From the NCBI GenBank assembly GCA_003991915.1, contig RQTK01000005.1, positions 1,389,549 to 1,453,548 of the forward strand: DNA of 64,000 bases, read 5' to 3'. Of this stretch, positions 23,490 through 35,070 are shown piece by piece. Under the pieces are notes generated by a model, which saw only the letters and a list, made by a program, of their open reading frames with translations, had not been told where the DNA came from and did not search any database. Origin of the DNA: Elysia chlorotica. Taxonomy: Eukaryota; Mollusca; Gastropoda; Plakobranchidae. The position numbers and the translations under genes were made by a program. How positions within the stretch are numbered: the stretch's first letter is position 1; every line of letters begins with the position of its first letter.

Positions 23490-24300
23490 CCATAGCTGGT
23501 CCTCACTGTCACACCACAGGTTGCTATCATGTCAGGCTTCGTGTCACTAAAGGGGATACTTCCATCAGGACTAGTCCCAGCACCACAGTGAACTAGTCAA
23601 GAGCTAAGGATTGGACAATGTTTCATGCATGACTTGTCCTCACACCACAGGTTGTTATCATGTCAGGCTTCGTCTCTCTAAAGGGGATAGTTCCATCAGG
23701 ACTAGTCCCAGCACCACAGTGAACTAGTCAAGGGCTAAGGATTGAACAATGTTTCATGCATGACTTGTCCTGGGACAATGTGTTATTCTGTGTGGCTGTC
23801 TTCAGTTCGAAAACTTCTTCTTCAAGTCAAGGATATTACCTGTGTAGATTTACGCATTGTATGGAGACAAATCTGACTACTATTGCACTGTGAGAGGTGA
23901 CTCTTAATTTGAATTGTGATTGACTTGTACAGCGTGACAAATCACCCGAGATTTATTTTAAAATAATTTTTTTATCAATCCAAAAATTGAAACCTTTATA
24001 AATGAAATTTGTGGACTCCCTCTCCTCACACCACAGGTTGTTATCATGTCAGGCTTTGTCTCACTAAAGGGGATATTTCCATCAGGACTAGTCCCAGCAC
24101 CACAGTGAACTAGTCAAGGGCTAAGGATTGAACAATGTTTCATGCATGACTTGTCCTCACACCACAGGTTGTTATCATGTCAGGCTTTTTCTCACTAAAG
24201 GGGATATTTCCATCAGGACTAGTCCCAGCACCACAGTGAACTAGTCAAGGGCTAAGGGTTGAACAATGTTTCATGCATGGCTTGTCCTGGGACAATGTGT
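23490..24300 (+). repeat. 131-bp repeats in the 3' UTR, two tandem pairs
   Basis: Copies of CACACCACAGGTTGYTATCA continue through TCAGGACTAGTCCCAGCACC and AACAATGTTTCATGCATG. They lie at about 23510-23640, 23641-23780, 24027-24157 and 24158-24290, with a 131-bp period inside each pair. About 250 bp of unrelated sequence separates the pairs. All lie downstream of the stop codon at 23454. Confidence 0.9.
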
Positions 24301-26200
24301 TATTCCTCCTCCTGAAAGATTCAAGACATTGTTCAAACAAGTGACATCAAAACAAGTGATTTCAGGTTTGACGTCTAGGAATGCAAAGACATACTATTTG
24401 TATGATTTTTACAAAATGTATGCCAATTTTAAAATATTTTAAATATTTATGTCCACTTCCTTTTTATATTTTTAAAATCATACTGTCATTTTTGTGGAAT
24501 AACCTTTTTTCTCTCTTTTTATGAAAGAATTGTACTGTTTTTACACAATTGTCTTTTTATTTTGCAAATAATGATTAATTTTTTTCAAGATATCCATGAT
24601 TTTAACTAGTTTGATTGTGATTAAGGAACCTCTCTTATCGCCTTTTGGTGTTTTTACTTTTCATATAGTCACTAAAACTTTACATACCAATAAGGTAAAC
24701 TGGAAAAAAAGTGAAATATAATTTTTATATCTGTATTATATTGCTTGCATAAGACTAGATGTTTTAGGATCATAGTCAATTTTTTTTTACTATTTATGTT
24801 TTACGCCTCTCCCAAGATTATGGCACTTTTTGGTCAATTGAAGGATGAAGGTTTTAAAGAGAACATATTTCTATTGGTTGTTTCGTCCCAGTTTAATCCT
24901 CTTCAACACAAAGTTTTAGATAAGCTGCATAAAAACTAATGCTTACTAATTTTGTTTCAAAGAACTTATTTCTCTGAAATTCAAAATGGGTCTTTCATTG
25001 TAAAATCTCTCTTTAAAACAAAAAGGCAATAATAAAGTTTGACTGGATTTCCCGAGTTGATCTCTCACGATTACTAAACAAAATGGATTGATAAAAAGTT
25101 ACTTCAACTTCTTGGGCTTAATCATGATGGCCCAGATTTTCATCAGAACAAGTTTGATCATCGCTTTTTTTTTCAGAAGAGGATGAAGAGCTTATGAATT
25201 GTTTGTCCAAACAGTGGTCTTGAAAGTATTTCAGTTATCCAGAAACAATTATAAATGCTTGCATGCTTTATGAAGTTTTACTGTACAGAGTAAAATACCC
25301 AATTTTGGTTTGTAATGCCATAGATATGCCATTGCAATGCTGCGGGGCCCAGACTTAACAATTTATTTATAACTTGAAATCTCTTAGACGGTGACAAATC
25401 GCAAAATTGTTGGTTAACAAAAAAAATCTGTTCTCTATGTGTATTTATGCTTTTCTGCCACAATTGAGGATCTGTTTTCAGCATCCTGTTTTTTTTATCT
25501 AATACAAATACACTTGCTGGGCTTTCATTCCATTTTGAATTTATTTTTTGTGTATACAAATTGTATGCTTATTTGTGCAGTGTCCTGAAGATCCAATGTG
25601 GTTTGTGTTTATTTGTGTCTGTTCAATCAAAATTTGAAACATGTTCGCATGTAACAGAAAGGTGAACATTTGTTGGGAATGATAAAACTATGCAGCTTCC
25701 TTAAAAATTATGAAGTTAGTAATGCACACAAAGAGTTTAGAAGTTCTCTAAGTTTAGATAGTCTGTTTGGCTCAACCTTCTTAAACAGGGATGTGACAAC
25801 AGTGTGTATTACATGAATGTACTTCTTGCCTTCTTGCTTCTATAGATTGTAGGCTGGTTGATTGGCTTGGTTTCTCAACCTCTATTGTCAGCAACCAGGC
25901 TATGGAAGGGTCCCAAAACTTCCGTCTGAAAATTTTTTTTCCGCCACTTGAAGATATATAGGGGATACCAGTACTTGAGAAAGTACCATAACAATAGGCA
26001 TTCCAGGTATTCACAATATTACAGTTGGTATAAAGGTTTTTGAACATTTTGTTGCCTCAGTTGCATATGCCTTATGTCTCTAAAATACTAAAGATAATAT
26101 TGTCAATCTAACATTTATGTCCCTGTCAAAGTTAGGCATGTATCACCCTGCGCTGTGCAATGTCGATTTTGCTTTTAACATCCAACACCTCTAGCTTAGA
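24300..26200. other. AT-rich downstream region, no recognised gene
   Basis: Probably the distal 3' UTR and downstream flank of the membrane-protein gene. Minus-strand open frames at 25278-25559 and 25781-26047 have no recognisable motif. Confidence 0.4.
25031..25036 (+). terminator. Candidate polyadenylation signal AATAAA
   Basis: A perfect AATAAA about 1.6 kb after the stop codon of the membrane-protein gene. It would place all four 131-bp repeats inside the 3' UTR. No transcript evidence is available. Confidence 0.25.
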
Positions 26201-26237
26201 GCTAATAACGGCAACACGCTTTTTTTTTTCAGTTTCT

Positions 26238-26578
26238 TCACTTTTTTTCATTCTTATCGTCTCTGATGCCAAATACTCTCAGACTATTTTTCCTTGAATA
26301 CTGTTCACTAATATTGGCTCTTTCGATTGCTGTTTGAATATTATTTTTAAGATTTTCTACCTCATCTATAAGAATGGACCTTTCTTCTTTTAAAGTACTC
26401 ACTTCCTTTTTTAAACAACCATTCTCTATCACTAGGTCGTGAAGTTTTCCTTGCACTATTTCTAACTTTTTTAAGAACCTCTCTGTGCTCTTCGTAGTGC
26501 AAACTCCGACTTCAATCTCATGAAGAGTTTGATTCCTCTGAGCTCACTGAGCGGTCCTTCTTGTGTTTCGCGTTTGGC
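26238..26578 (-). pseudogene. Non-LTR retrotransposon ORF1 5' fragment, frameshifted
   Basis: On the minus strand it starts MPNAKHKKDRSVSSEESNSS at 26578. After a single frameshift it continues EIEVGVCTTKSTERFLKKLE, a leucine/charge-rich coiled coil (KLHDLVIENGCLKKEVSTL and onward) and the motif EQYSRKNSLRVFGIRDD. The coiled coil followed by an E-x-YSR-x-N-x-LR-x-FG motif is typical of ORF1 proteins of LINE elements. The reading frame stops shortly after that motif, at an A-rich stretch on the minus strand, so the RNA-recognition and C-terminal parts and all of ORF2 are absent. Confidence 0.82.
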
Positions 26579-27529
26579 ATGCTTCAATGGCTATCTTGAA
26601 TATAATTACAAAAATTACGACAATTAAAGAAGGATTTATTTATTCACTTTGTTTGGTAACTGGGTTACTTCTTATTTACATTATAATTGTATTTTGTTAT
26701 CACCAAAACATATTCACTAATTAAATACACTGCTCCATTTTGGAATAGCAACAGATCACAATGGACAAGAATTTCAGCCGTTAAAACAGTTTATTTATAG
26801 CTATTGCGTCCTCTCTGCGACAGAATCACAACCTGCCGCCATGAATATATTAACTCTATGAGTGCATTTGTCTTGAGTAGAATCAAGAGCTAGAGATCTG
26901 TAGCATCGACTTTGTACGGTACAAACTTGTGCTGTGATGTGGAGATCAACATTTCTAAACTGTTTTGACAACAATTATTTTCCACTTAACTTATTCTAGC
27001 TTTGCAGCGTATCCAAGAACACTATAATTATAAAGTTTGAATAAAAACGTACCTCCTGTAAACTAAGTGTAAGAACATAGAGGCTCGGCGATTCGACAAA
27101 ATACTCGCGCTAGTAGTATTGTCGCGCCGTAACGCGCGAGATCTAAGACACATAGTGAAGCTGTAAAATCCCGAGTTGGGACGCTCGGCAAAATGTTCCC
27201 GCCTTTTGGCAAACCCTCTTTATAAAACCAACCATAGGATCACAAAAAGGTGTTTTTATAACAAGGATGGTGGTATGATATGATTCGTTGGTGTGAGGGT
27301 AGCCTACGTGAATGTTTGGGGATGTGTTAGTATAAAATTTTTAGTTTCCTTTCTAATTGATACAACGTCCTGAAATTATTTTTTCTAAATTTGAAACTTA
27401 GGAAGTTTAACTCATTTTTCAACATCAAAACGCGGTACAAAAAAGCTGAAATGGCACTTTAACGCCGCTTTTCAGCGTTGAAAGTCGTGTCAAAATAATG
27501 TCATCGACGGTGATGAGAATGAAGGTGCG

Positions 27530-27745
27530 AAAATCAAACTAGCACTGACCAGGATTCGAACCCTGGTCTTTGATTTAATGGAGACAAATATGTAGCCACT
27601 GAGCTACACATTCTCCCAAGTACGGTACATCCCAGCGATGAGAAGCGGGATGCAGTCTGAAATGAACTTGCACCGCCCGGATTTGAACGAAAGACATTTG
27701 GTTTGACAGGCCAATGCGTTGCTTTCTGAGCTTAAAAGGTTTTGT
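27530..27745 (-). mobile_element. tRNA-like SINE heads, two modules
   Basis: On the minus strand, TGTAGCTCAGTGGCTACA (A-box-like) is followed by CAGGGTTCGAATCCTGG (B box) between about 27620 and 27545. A second module, TAAGCTCAGAAAGCAACGC followed by CGTTCAAATCCGGGC, lies at about 27730-27668. The T-arm pairing has a mismatch and no acceptor stem can be closed, so these are SINE-like relics and not functional tRNA genes. Confidence 0.5.
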
Positions 27746-29751
27746 TTTGTTTTAGATTAAAATTATGCAGTTTAACGTGACCTTTCAACATCAAATGTCA
27801 TCTTAGCGACGGAGAGAGAAAAAAAGTATGAAAATCAAACATCGAGTTAGCCACGCTCACCTAAAATTTAATTCAAATATCAATATCAGTTACAATAAAA
27901 CCATTAGGGAGAGATACTTGGAAAATGGTTCAAAATTAATTTCACCTGAAATGAATGTATGCAATAAAATAACTCAGCTTGACAACCAACCGTTCCGCGG
28001 GTAAAATCGGGCCGTGAAAGTTACACCACGCCTTGCTCAACCTGCATTTTATCTGATCTCAAATCTAATTGAACATGCCTGTATGAAAAAAAATCTCCCT
28101 GGGTAAGCTTTCATATCAAGAATGTTGCATATTTTTTTACCAATCTGTGTGATGGCGGATTTCCTTTGATCTTTTTTTAAACGGGGCGAAGTTTTCACCA
28201 CATTAAAATTCGAAATATCGCACTGATCGTATAACTAATTTCATTTTTTAACTCAGCACATCAAAGTCATCAACGTCTCCGCGTGCACGGATCAATTTAA
28301 AGCTTATTCCAAATTTCAACCAATCTCATCTGCTTCATGGGCAAACTGACAACGAAGTATATCGCTCTTATCAATCACCCACACAATAGAGCCTACACGT
28401 ACTTTCCTTTATTTCTGTACTTTCCTTTATTTCTCGTTATTTTTCATAGTTTTAATTTGTCTGCAAATTGATTTTATTTCTCAATTCATTGATCTTTAGT
28501 TTAATATCCTTTATCTTCTTTATCTTTTTCACCACTATCACTATTTTCTTCATCTCTATCATTCCCATCGCCTATGCCATTTTTTCCCTAGGTTTATTGT
28601 TACATGATTTCCATTTTTGGAGGCCAATAAAAACTCCTGAAAATATTATTTTTAAACCCAATACCGTATTCAAAATTTTTGTTCATTCAATTTTCTTCTT
28701 GAATCTCTTGAAATAAGGTTTGTGAAAATTTCGCAACGACACATTATGTGGCCTAGTGATCGAAAGGTCAAAGGATTGAAACCGGGATGATTCCTTGGAA
28801 ATGATATTTGCGTAGATTTTCCTCACCCCACTCGAGTGTAAAAAAAGTAAGCCATTAACAGCGCTGTCCTGGTCCCAACAAATTGTTATAAAATTATTAT
28901 TTTTTTTTTGTTAAAAGCACCTGACGGGCTGCATGTCTTGACTTATGTTATGGGATGCTGTTGGGCGCTTGGAGCATTGGCGTGGATATCACACTATACA
29001 CAGCTAGCATACAAGTAAAGAAATCAAATAGATTAAACATTATTAGCCACAACCTTCATTCGTTTTAAAATTGAAAACAGTGTAATATAAAAGCGCCTAA
29101 CCTCAAGTATTCAGCTGACAGAGCTTCATATAATTATTGCACTGCACATTTTGGGGATGGTATTGCTCAATAGTTGTGCCGAGATACGAGTTGAAAACTT
29201 GAGGTCTTGCTATGTAGCACCAGTGACCAAATATCTCAACGTTGACGTTAATCTTTAGTCTTGATCAATATTCAATAGGCGACCGAAGCTCTGTTGTTTG
29301 TTTTTAAATCCTTGGTTGCACAATATTCAGCATCCCCAAATAAGAGTATTAATCCATTCGAAGGAATGTATCATGAACATTCTGGGTAAGGCAACAGCTC
29401 ACGCATAGGATTCGTGTGCCCTAGCTGCTTCCTTTAAAAACAAAAACAAAACAAAAAACAAACAAACAAAAAAAAACAATCATTTTTCAACATTGTCCTT
29501 TTTCTTTTTCTGTTTGAAGAAAGCACAACATAAACTGCCAGAAAATCGTCGGTATTCATGTTTTCCACCATGACAGTTGTTTTGCTGTGTAGGCCTATTT
29601 ACTTGCGTGTGTGGATACACAAGTAGCTCAAAACAAATCCATGGGTCTGCTTGTTATAATTATCAGTTTGACATGCAGATCCATGGATCAGCTTGTAGGT
29701 GTGTAGCACACTTAAATTTTTTAATTAGACCTAATTTATGGCCGTATTTTT

Positions 29752-29754
<3 letters not shown>

Positions 29755-29802
<48 letters not shown>
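29755..29802. repeat. (GA)n microsatellite
   Basis: About 24 perfect GA units. Confidence 0.95.
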
Positions 29803-29804
<2 letters not shown>

Positions 29805-29864
29805 CCCCCCTAATCATTTTGTTTGTTGTACGTCCGCTAGAAGCAGAGTAGGAACACCGTCTGA

Positions 29865-29935
29865 GATTCGGTCCACGAACCTCTTGATCAAAGTCCAGAG
29901 CACTAACCAACTGAGCTAAAGGCGTTTTCTGTGCA
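29865..29935 (-). mobile_element. tRNA-like SINE head
   Basis: On the minus strand, TTTAGCTCAGTTGGTTAGTG resembles a tRNA A box. It is followed by CTCTGGACTTTGATCAAGAG (an anticodon-arm-like stem) and a degenerate B box GGTTCGTGGACC. No intact tRNA fold was found. Confidence 0.5.
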
Positions 29936-30061
29936 AGTAGAGCGTGAGTAAAAAATGGAGCTGAAGGCTGTGAAAAGGGGAAGGAGAGGGCAAAGATCCT
30001 TCGCCTTCGGATTCATTCATTCTTATCTGAGAAAAATGCCACCTAGCGGGCACAGGTAACA

Positions 30062-30130
30062 ATTGTCACGTGACTTTGTTGTTCCCCCGCCATCTTGTTT
30101 TACCTTCACTTCCTGTGTTTCGGATTAGCC
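30062..30130 (+). promoter_or_regulatory. Candidate housekeeping-type promoter
   Basis: A CACGTGAC E-box (about 30067-30074), GCCATCTTG (30089-30097, a YY1-type motif in the orientation common at start sites) and ACTTCCTG (30108-30115, ETS type) cluster within 50 bp. A spliced untranslated exon appears to follow. The motifs are visible; promoter activity is inferred. Confidence 0.4.
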
Positions 30131-30360
30131 TAGCTCTCCCAATCTAGATCGGTGTTTCAGCGGATCTAGCATTGCGTTGCGACGTTTTCGATAGAACTGA
30201 TTTAGACTGTGAATGTTATGTCTATCGGTTTACCAACTTGACATTTGGAGTCTCTCTATCTACTATCCACCTCTCACCCCGGTATTACTTACTTTTAAGT
30301 TATTATGGCTTGATTACTTTATCAACCAACTTGTATGAAGCCCCTCGGAATTTCAGAAAG
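30131..30360 (+). other. Candidate 5' untranslated exon
   Basis: Sequence downstream of the promoter motifs ends at a strong donor, AGAAAG|GTGAGT, at 30360/30361. It has no long ATG-initiated frame. The next plus-strand gene is the PTPN4-like gene, whose start-codon exon has a splice acceptor (so an upstream exon is needed) 10 kb away. The link is an inference. Confidence 0.35.
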
Positions 30361-30389
30361 GTGAGTGAATCTTCCAATAGAATCTAGGC

Positions 30390-30620
30390 TCTAGATCTAC
30401 TAGATTTCTAGTCTAAATAGTTTTTAGAATTAGAATTACATGAGAGTCTTGAATATCTAGCCACATAACTAGATGGTCTAGATCTAGATTATTAACTCTA
30501 GATAAAGATCTAGATCTAAACCATTAGGTTCGAGATAAGACTCTAGAGGCCTAATAATCAAACTGTCAAGCATGACATGTTGATATTCTAGAATCTAGAT
30601 CTAGATTTAGATCTAAGACG
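30390..30620. repeat. TCTAGA/AGATCT-rich island
   Basis: Overlapping TCTAGATCTAGA-type palindromes lie directly after the donor at 30361. Confidence 0.65.
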
Positions 30621-30849
30621 AATGTACACTACAATTTAAACAGCAACCAAATTTACACACATTTTTTTGCGAAAGTGGTTGTCCACAAGAGTATTGGTCA
30701 GGTCTGACTAAATAAATTGTTTAAAATATATTCCAGATAGTTGAGCACACCATCCCCGCTCTTGATTTATTTGCACCTGTTCGTGTTATTATTGATGCAC
30801 ACTTCTAAAATTTGATGACTGGTTAATAGTACCTGCATAGATCTTAGTA

Positions 30850-30965
30850 AAGTGCTTTAATTTGCAAGGAGGCGGAATTTGGTTCAAACCCCAGCTAATC
30901 TCTGTGTCTGTGTAAAATTCCATTATAATATGAGCCTATAAGGAGCTGAATAAAATACCTGCCAG
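30850..30965 (+). mobile_element. Possible tRNA-like SINE relic
   Basis: GGTTCAAACCCC resembles a B box, with an upstream GTAAAGTGCTTTAATTTGCA segment. It is weak and diverged. Confidence 0.3.
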
Positions 30966-30999
30966 CTGTACTCACCAACTTTTTTTGTGTGTTATTTTA

Positions 31000-33640
31000 A
31001 TTTAACTATGGAAGTGGCTATTTTTTGGCCAGCCTTGAATTGGAGTTACTCTTGCTTGGTATACATGTGGGTACCACAAAACAGTTTTTTTTTTAATTGA
31101 TTATAAAACCAAATGATGCTTCAAACTTGTTCAAGGTGCCAAGCTAAATAGGTGCAGAAATAATCCCTTTTATTAATTACTATAGAGTGATGCGTAAGTT
31201 GGCATGATAAAGTAAAAGATAGTTTTCTTGGTAATTTGGTCTGTTTTGCACGGACACCTGTGTGTCATCCATGTTGATACAAAAGAAAAGGGGGAGAGGA
31301 GTTATTGATATCTATAGATAACTTTATCGGGAACCATCAAAATGAAAGATGTTGATATTTATAGTGTACGTAGTAGTTCGACACTTCAGGTGGCCAGTAA
31401 GTTTTGCCCAGGCCTTTGGTGTCTTGTCTGAGTGTGGAGTAAACTTTTGGCCACTTTCCTTTTTAAGTGGCCTCTTTATCCATATATTTTAAAATGTCCG
31501 CATTGTCTGTAGCCAGTTAACCTCCCTTAAATATGACTGTAGACCTCAATTCTGGAAAGTGAGGTAAATCAGACAGATAAGCCAAACCAGACTCATGTTC
31601 ACAAGTTCTCGTGCCAACTCGGGTTCTTAACAGTGAAAAAGTTAGTGCATCAGCTTCCTGAAGCTATTTTTTAATTTTTGTGTCCTATGAGAGCAATGTC
31701 CTCTTGTTTTAGGACGCTGTGTCTTCTAATCTATATTTATCTGTACATGTGATTTAATCTTAATAGTTGGAAACATGGGCATGTACTTTGAAGTCAATGA
31801 TTCATTTTGGTTTCTAATTTTATTTAAAATTTCTTTAATGGTTTTACCACCTTTAGGTATTGTTCACATTGCTCACTAATCATAATATATTTGCCACTGT
31901 TTTGTAAGTAAAAAAAAGACATTACGGTGGCTTAGCTATGTACAGACTTGGGCACGGCTTACATGTTGCAGTACATCTGTAGCTTTAAATCAAAACAAAA
32001 ACCTGTGCATTAAAATTGTGTTTACAAATTATTATTTTTATTATAATTGATATTATTAGTGTTTTTTTGTTATTGTCTTTTAAAATTAGGAAGTGGTTCA
32101 TTTTACTTTAGGCAAATAAATATATTCAAATCCGTCACAGGCCCAGAAATGCCTAACATTTATAGCTCAAAATATTTAAACTGTTTGATGTTAAAGATCA
32201 TGTAGGTGCACTGATACAAAAAATTGGAACAGCAGAAAGAGAAGGGATAGGGTTTTTTGGTTGTTTTTTTTTTTCAAGAAGAGATTCTAGTGGATGAATG
32301 TAAAGAGTTGCCAACCCAACCAGCCATCAATGGGCACAGGTATAACCAAAACACTTGGATGAAAGGTTTTTATGTACATAATGTAAATTATCCGAAGGTT
32401 GGCAGGTCTAAACATAGAAACAGCCAAAAGCCTGGCGTTTTATTGTGGAAAAGATAACAAAAGATGGAAACGTGCCAATTGGGGTGCACAAGTTCCTGAA
32501 ACTGAGGAAAACAAGACACTGAAGTTTTATGTGTGCTTGTGAGTAAAAAAAATTTAAATTCCCTACACATCCAACTTGTGTACTTTAAAAAAAATGCATT
32601 GTACATGTAATTATAGATCAAGTAACAAGGAGCCTGTTCAGTATTACCTGACTATTTTCAAATCCCTGCCTGGTTTTCATCTTGTTTTTCTATAAAAAGG
32701 TGTGCTTAATAACAATAAATCAAGAAGTAAATTCGGCAATAGCTGGTTATAGCCTCGATAGTCTGATTCGTAAGTCAGTTTTGTACCAAAAAAAAAAAAT
32801 AAGAAAAGAAAAACAAGAGGAAAAAAAGCGTTTGTAGATAAAACTTTTCTGAGCAAAGCTGCGTAGAGGTGGGCCTTCTGAAACCTTGTCCCGCCATATT
32901 AAGAGAAATTAAAAGATTACCAATCCTCCCTTATGTTTTCTTCGATTCCTAATGTAATGTGATGTGATAATTGAAATAACACTGACTAAATTGTGCTGCC
33001 AGCACTCCTGTTACAAAATGTTCCCTCTGTAGTGATTATCCATTCTAGTGGTCCCAGCAGTAAGGTGAAAATTGAAAAGCATAGCGCGGCGACAGTGGTG
33101 ATAGTGACTGTGGCAGCAACGGTAACGGGGTAGTTGTTATATTAGTTAAATGTCTGCTGGGTTCCTGAGGAGATTTGTATTCGGCGACGGGCCCGAGAGC
33201 GGGATATCCATGGCTTGGACGATAACATCATAGGCTAAGGGTACCGAACCAACCAGTAGGCCTAGAAATCAAGTCGGCATGTTCGTGGAATCGGACCAGA
33301 AAATCAGATACTTAAAAAAAAAAAGACGTAGCTCACCAACTAAGCGACCCCCTAACCCCCTCTTTTTTCACCAAAAGAAACGTACTTTAGTGGTGGCATG
33401 GGGTATACAATTCCCCAAGTAAGCTAAAAGAGGAAGGTGGTATATTGCCATGAATTTTGTAAGATACCCCCCTTTCAATCTGTATGTCTCTCTCCGGCTC
33501 TGCCTCTTTCTCTGTCTCTACCTCTACCCTGTCTCTCTCTCTTGAAGATGACCATCCTGCCAGACTGTTAGTGTTAGCTGTGTTATCGACTCGTGCAGGG
33601 AGTTCGATTTGATAATGGGCTGCTCGCTCTCGTCTTTTTA
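31000..33640. other. No recognisable gene
   Basis: AT-rich sequence. The open frame at 32257-32457 starts near an acceptor-like T-run and a CACAG|GTATAA donor, but I recognise no homology. Confidence 0.4.
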
Positions 33641-33644
33641 TGTT

Positions 33645-33645
<1 letters not shown>

Positions 33646-33680
<35 letters not shown>
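33646..33680. repeat. (CT)n microsatellite
   Basis: About 17 CT units, preceded by a C/T-rich stretch. Confidence 0.93.
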
Positions 33681-33682
<2 letters not shown>

Positions 33683-34583
33683 CTTTCTCTCCATCTCAAA
33701 CCGTCCCGTCCTCTGTGAAATGACCATTCAATATCGTGGTTTGGATTCTTGATAAATGTATACTAGCACCTCACCAGAAGTAAACAGAAGCGATAATCAA
33801 ATGTTTTGTTCAATAGGCAGCAGAAGGTTACCATTCGTGGAATGCTGATAATGATAGTAATAATAATCATAATAATAACACTAGCAAGACTTAGTATCTT
33901 TAGGTCTAATGAGGAAACGTACCCGATGTGGGGAAAAAAGCCCATATGTATTCATTTCCCATAAAAACTAGCGGTTACACACGTACAAACAAAATAGGTA
34001 ATTATAAATGTGGAGATACATGTATACTATAATTATGTATAGACAACTTAGTAACTGTGGCACACGATAAAACATAACACAATTATACGAGATAAATGAA
34101 ATATCGCCATTTCCAGATTCATCAGACTAATGCGTCTTTGATTATCATGCACAGATACTATGTTGTTTTAAACTTCAGAAAAGCTCATTTTGTCGATTGC
34201 TCCAGAGCATTAGGAGTGGAGTTTCCGTAGTTTGTGTTGCTCCGTTGTATGTCAGATTGTTTGCAGGAGAGTATCTCTATCCCATATTATGTCTAAGAAT
34301 AGTTACATCGACGGGTCTCGAGGCCAACATCAGGTAATTTTACGCGCTGCTGCAAAGAGACAGTTCACTGATGCCGAGACTCCTGTCTCAGTTTTTCACA
34401 CTATGCTGACACCTACACAACCAATAGGTGACGAAGTCAGAGAACTTAGAAGGTTTAGCTAAAGGCCGAGACCGGGGACTACTGACTAAGGCCCAGCGCT
34501 GGCCGCGACAATGAGTGAGTGGGTCGGCCAGGCCTGGCGACCTCAGGTATGCGCCACACATTCCACACATAGCTTGCTCCCGT

Positions 34584-34591
34584 TCTCTCTC

Positions 34592-34648
<57 letters not shown>
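34584..34648. repeat. (CT)n microsatellite
   Basis: About 32 CT units. Confidence 0.95.
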
Positions 34649-34649
<1 letters not shown>

Positions 34650-34730
34650 GCACCCCTCTCTCAGTGTCTCCCTTTCTATGCCTCTCGTTCTCTGTGTTGT
34701 GTCTCTGTTTTTTCTTGTGATCGGCTAAGA

Positions 34731-34832
34731 TTATGGTATCCCCGTCCTGTCTCGTGTGTGGCAGCACAAATTGTCGGACGTCAGTCTTGGGGGCCGTCCT
34801 CTTAAATGGTGTCTACGTTAAACGTGAAACCA
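34731..34832 (+). mobile_element. tRNA-derived SINE, 3' half
   Basis: GGTATCCCCGTCCTGTCTCG, then GTGTGGCAGCACAAATTGTC, a CGGACGTCAGTCTTGGGGG block and a terminal TACGTTAAACGTGAAACCAAC correspond to the body and 3' end of the SINE at 38987-39244. The tRNA-like head is missing. Confidence 0.75.
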
Positions 34833-35047
34833 ACTCAGCTACAACTTCTGTTTTTCTCTGTTCTTTCCCCCTTCTCTATCTCTCTGTCTCCAGTCACCGC
34901 TCCTTGGTATCGCCCGAGCCCAGCGGAGCGGCAAAGCAGAATGGCTGTGTATGATTCTGTTCATTATTAAGCTTATGGGATGGGCCTCTTCGTTAAAATA
35001 GATTCGCGATCAGACATTCAGACTTCTTCCGTCGCGGGAGAGCACTA

Positions 35048-35070
35048 CCACACACACACACACACACACA
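35048..35070. repeat. (CA)n microsatellite
   Basis: About 11 CA units. Confidence 0.9.

Noticed and set aside
27545..27620. Functional tRNA gene on the minus strand
   Set aside because: A and B boxes are present but the T-stem has a mismatch and no seven-base acceptor stem can be closed. SINE relic preferred.
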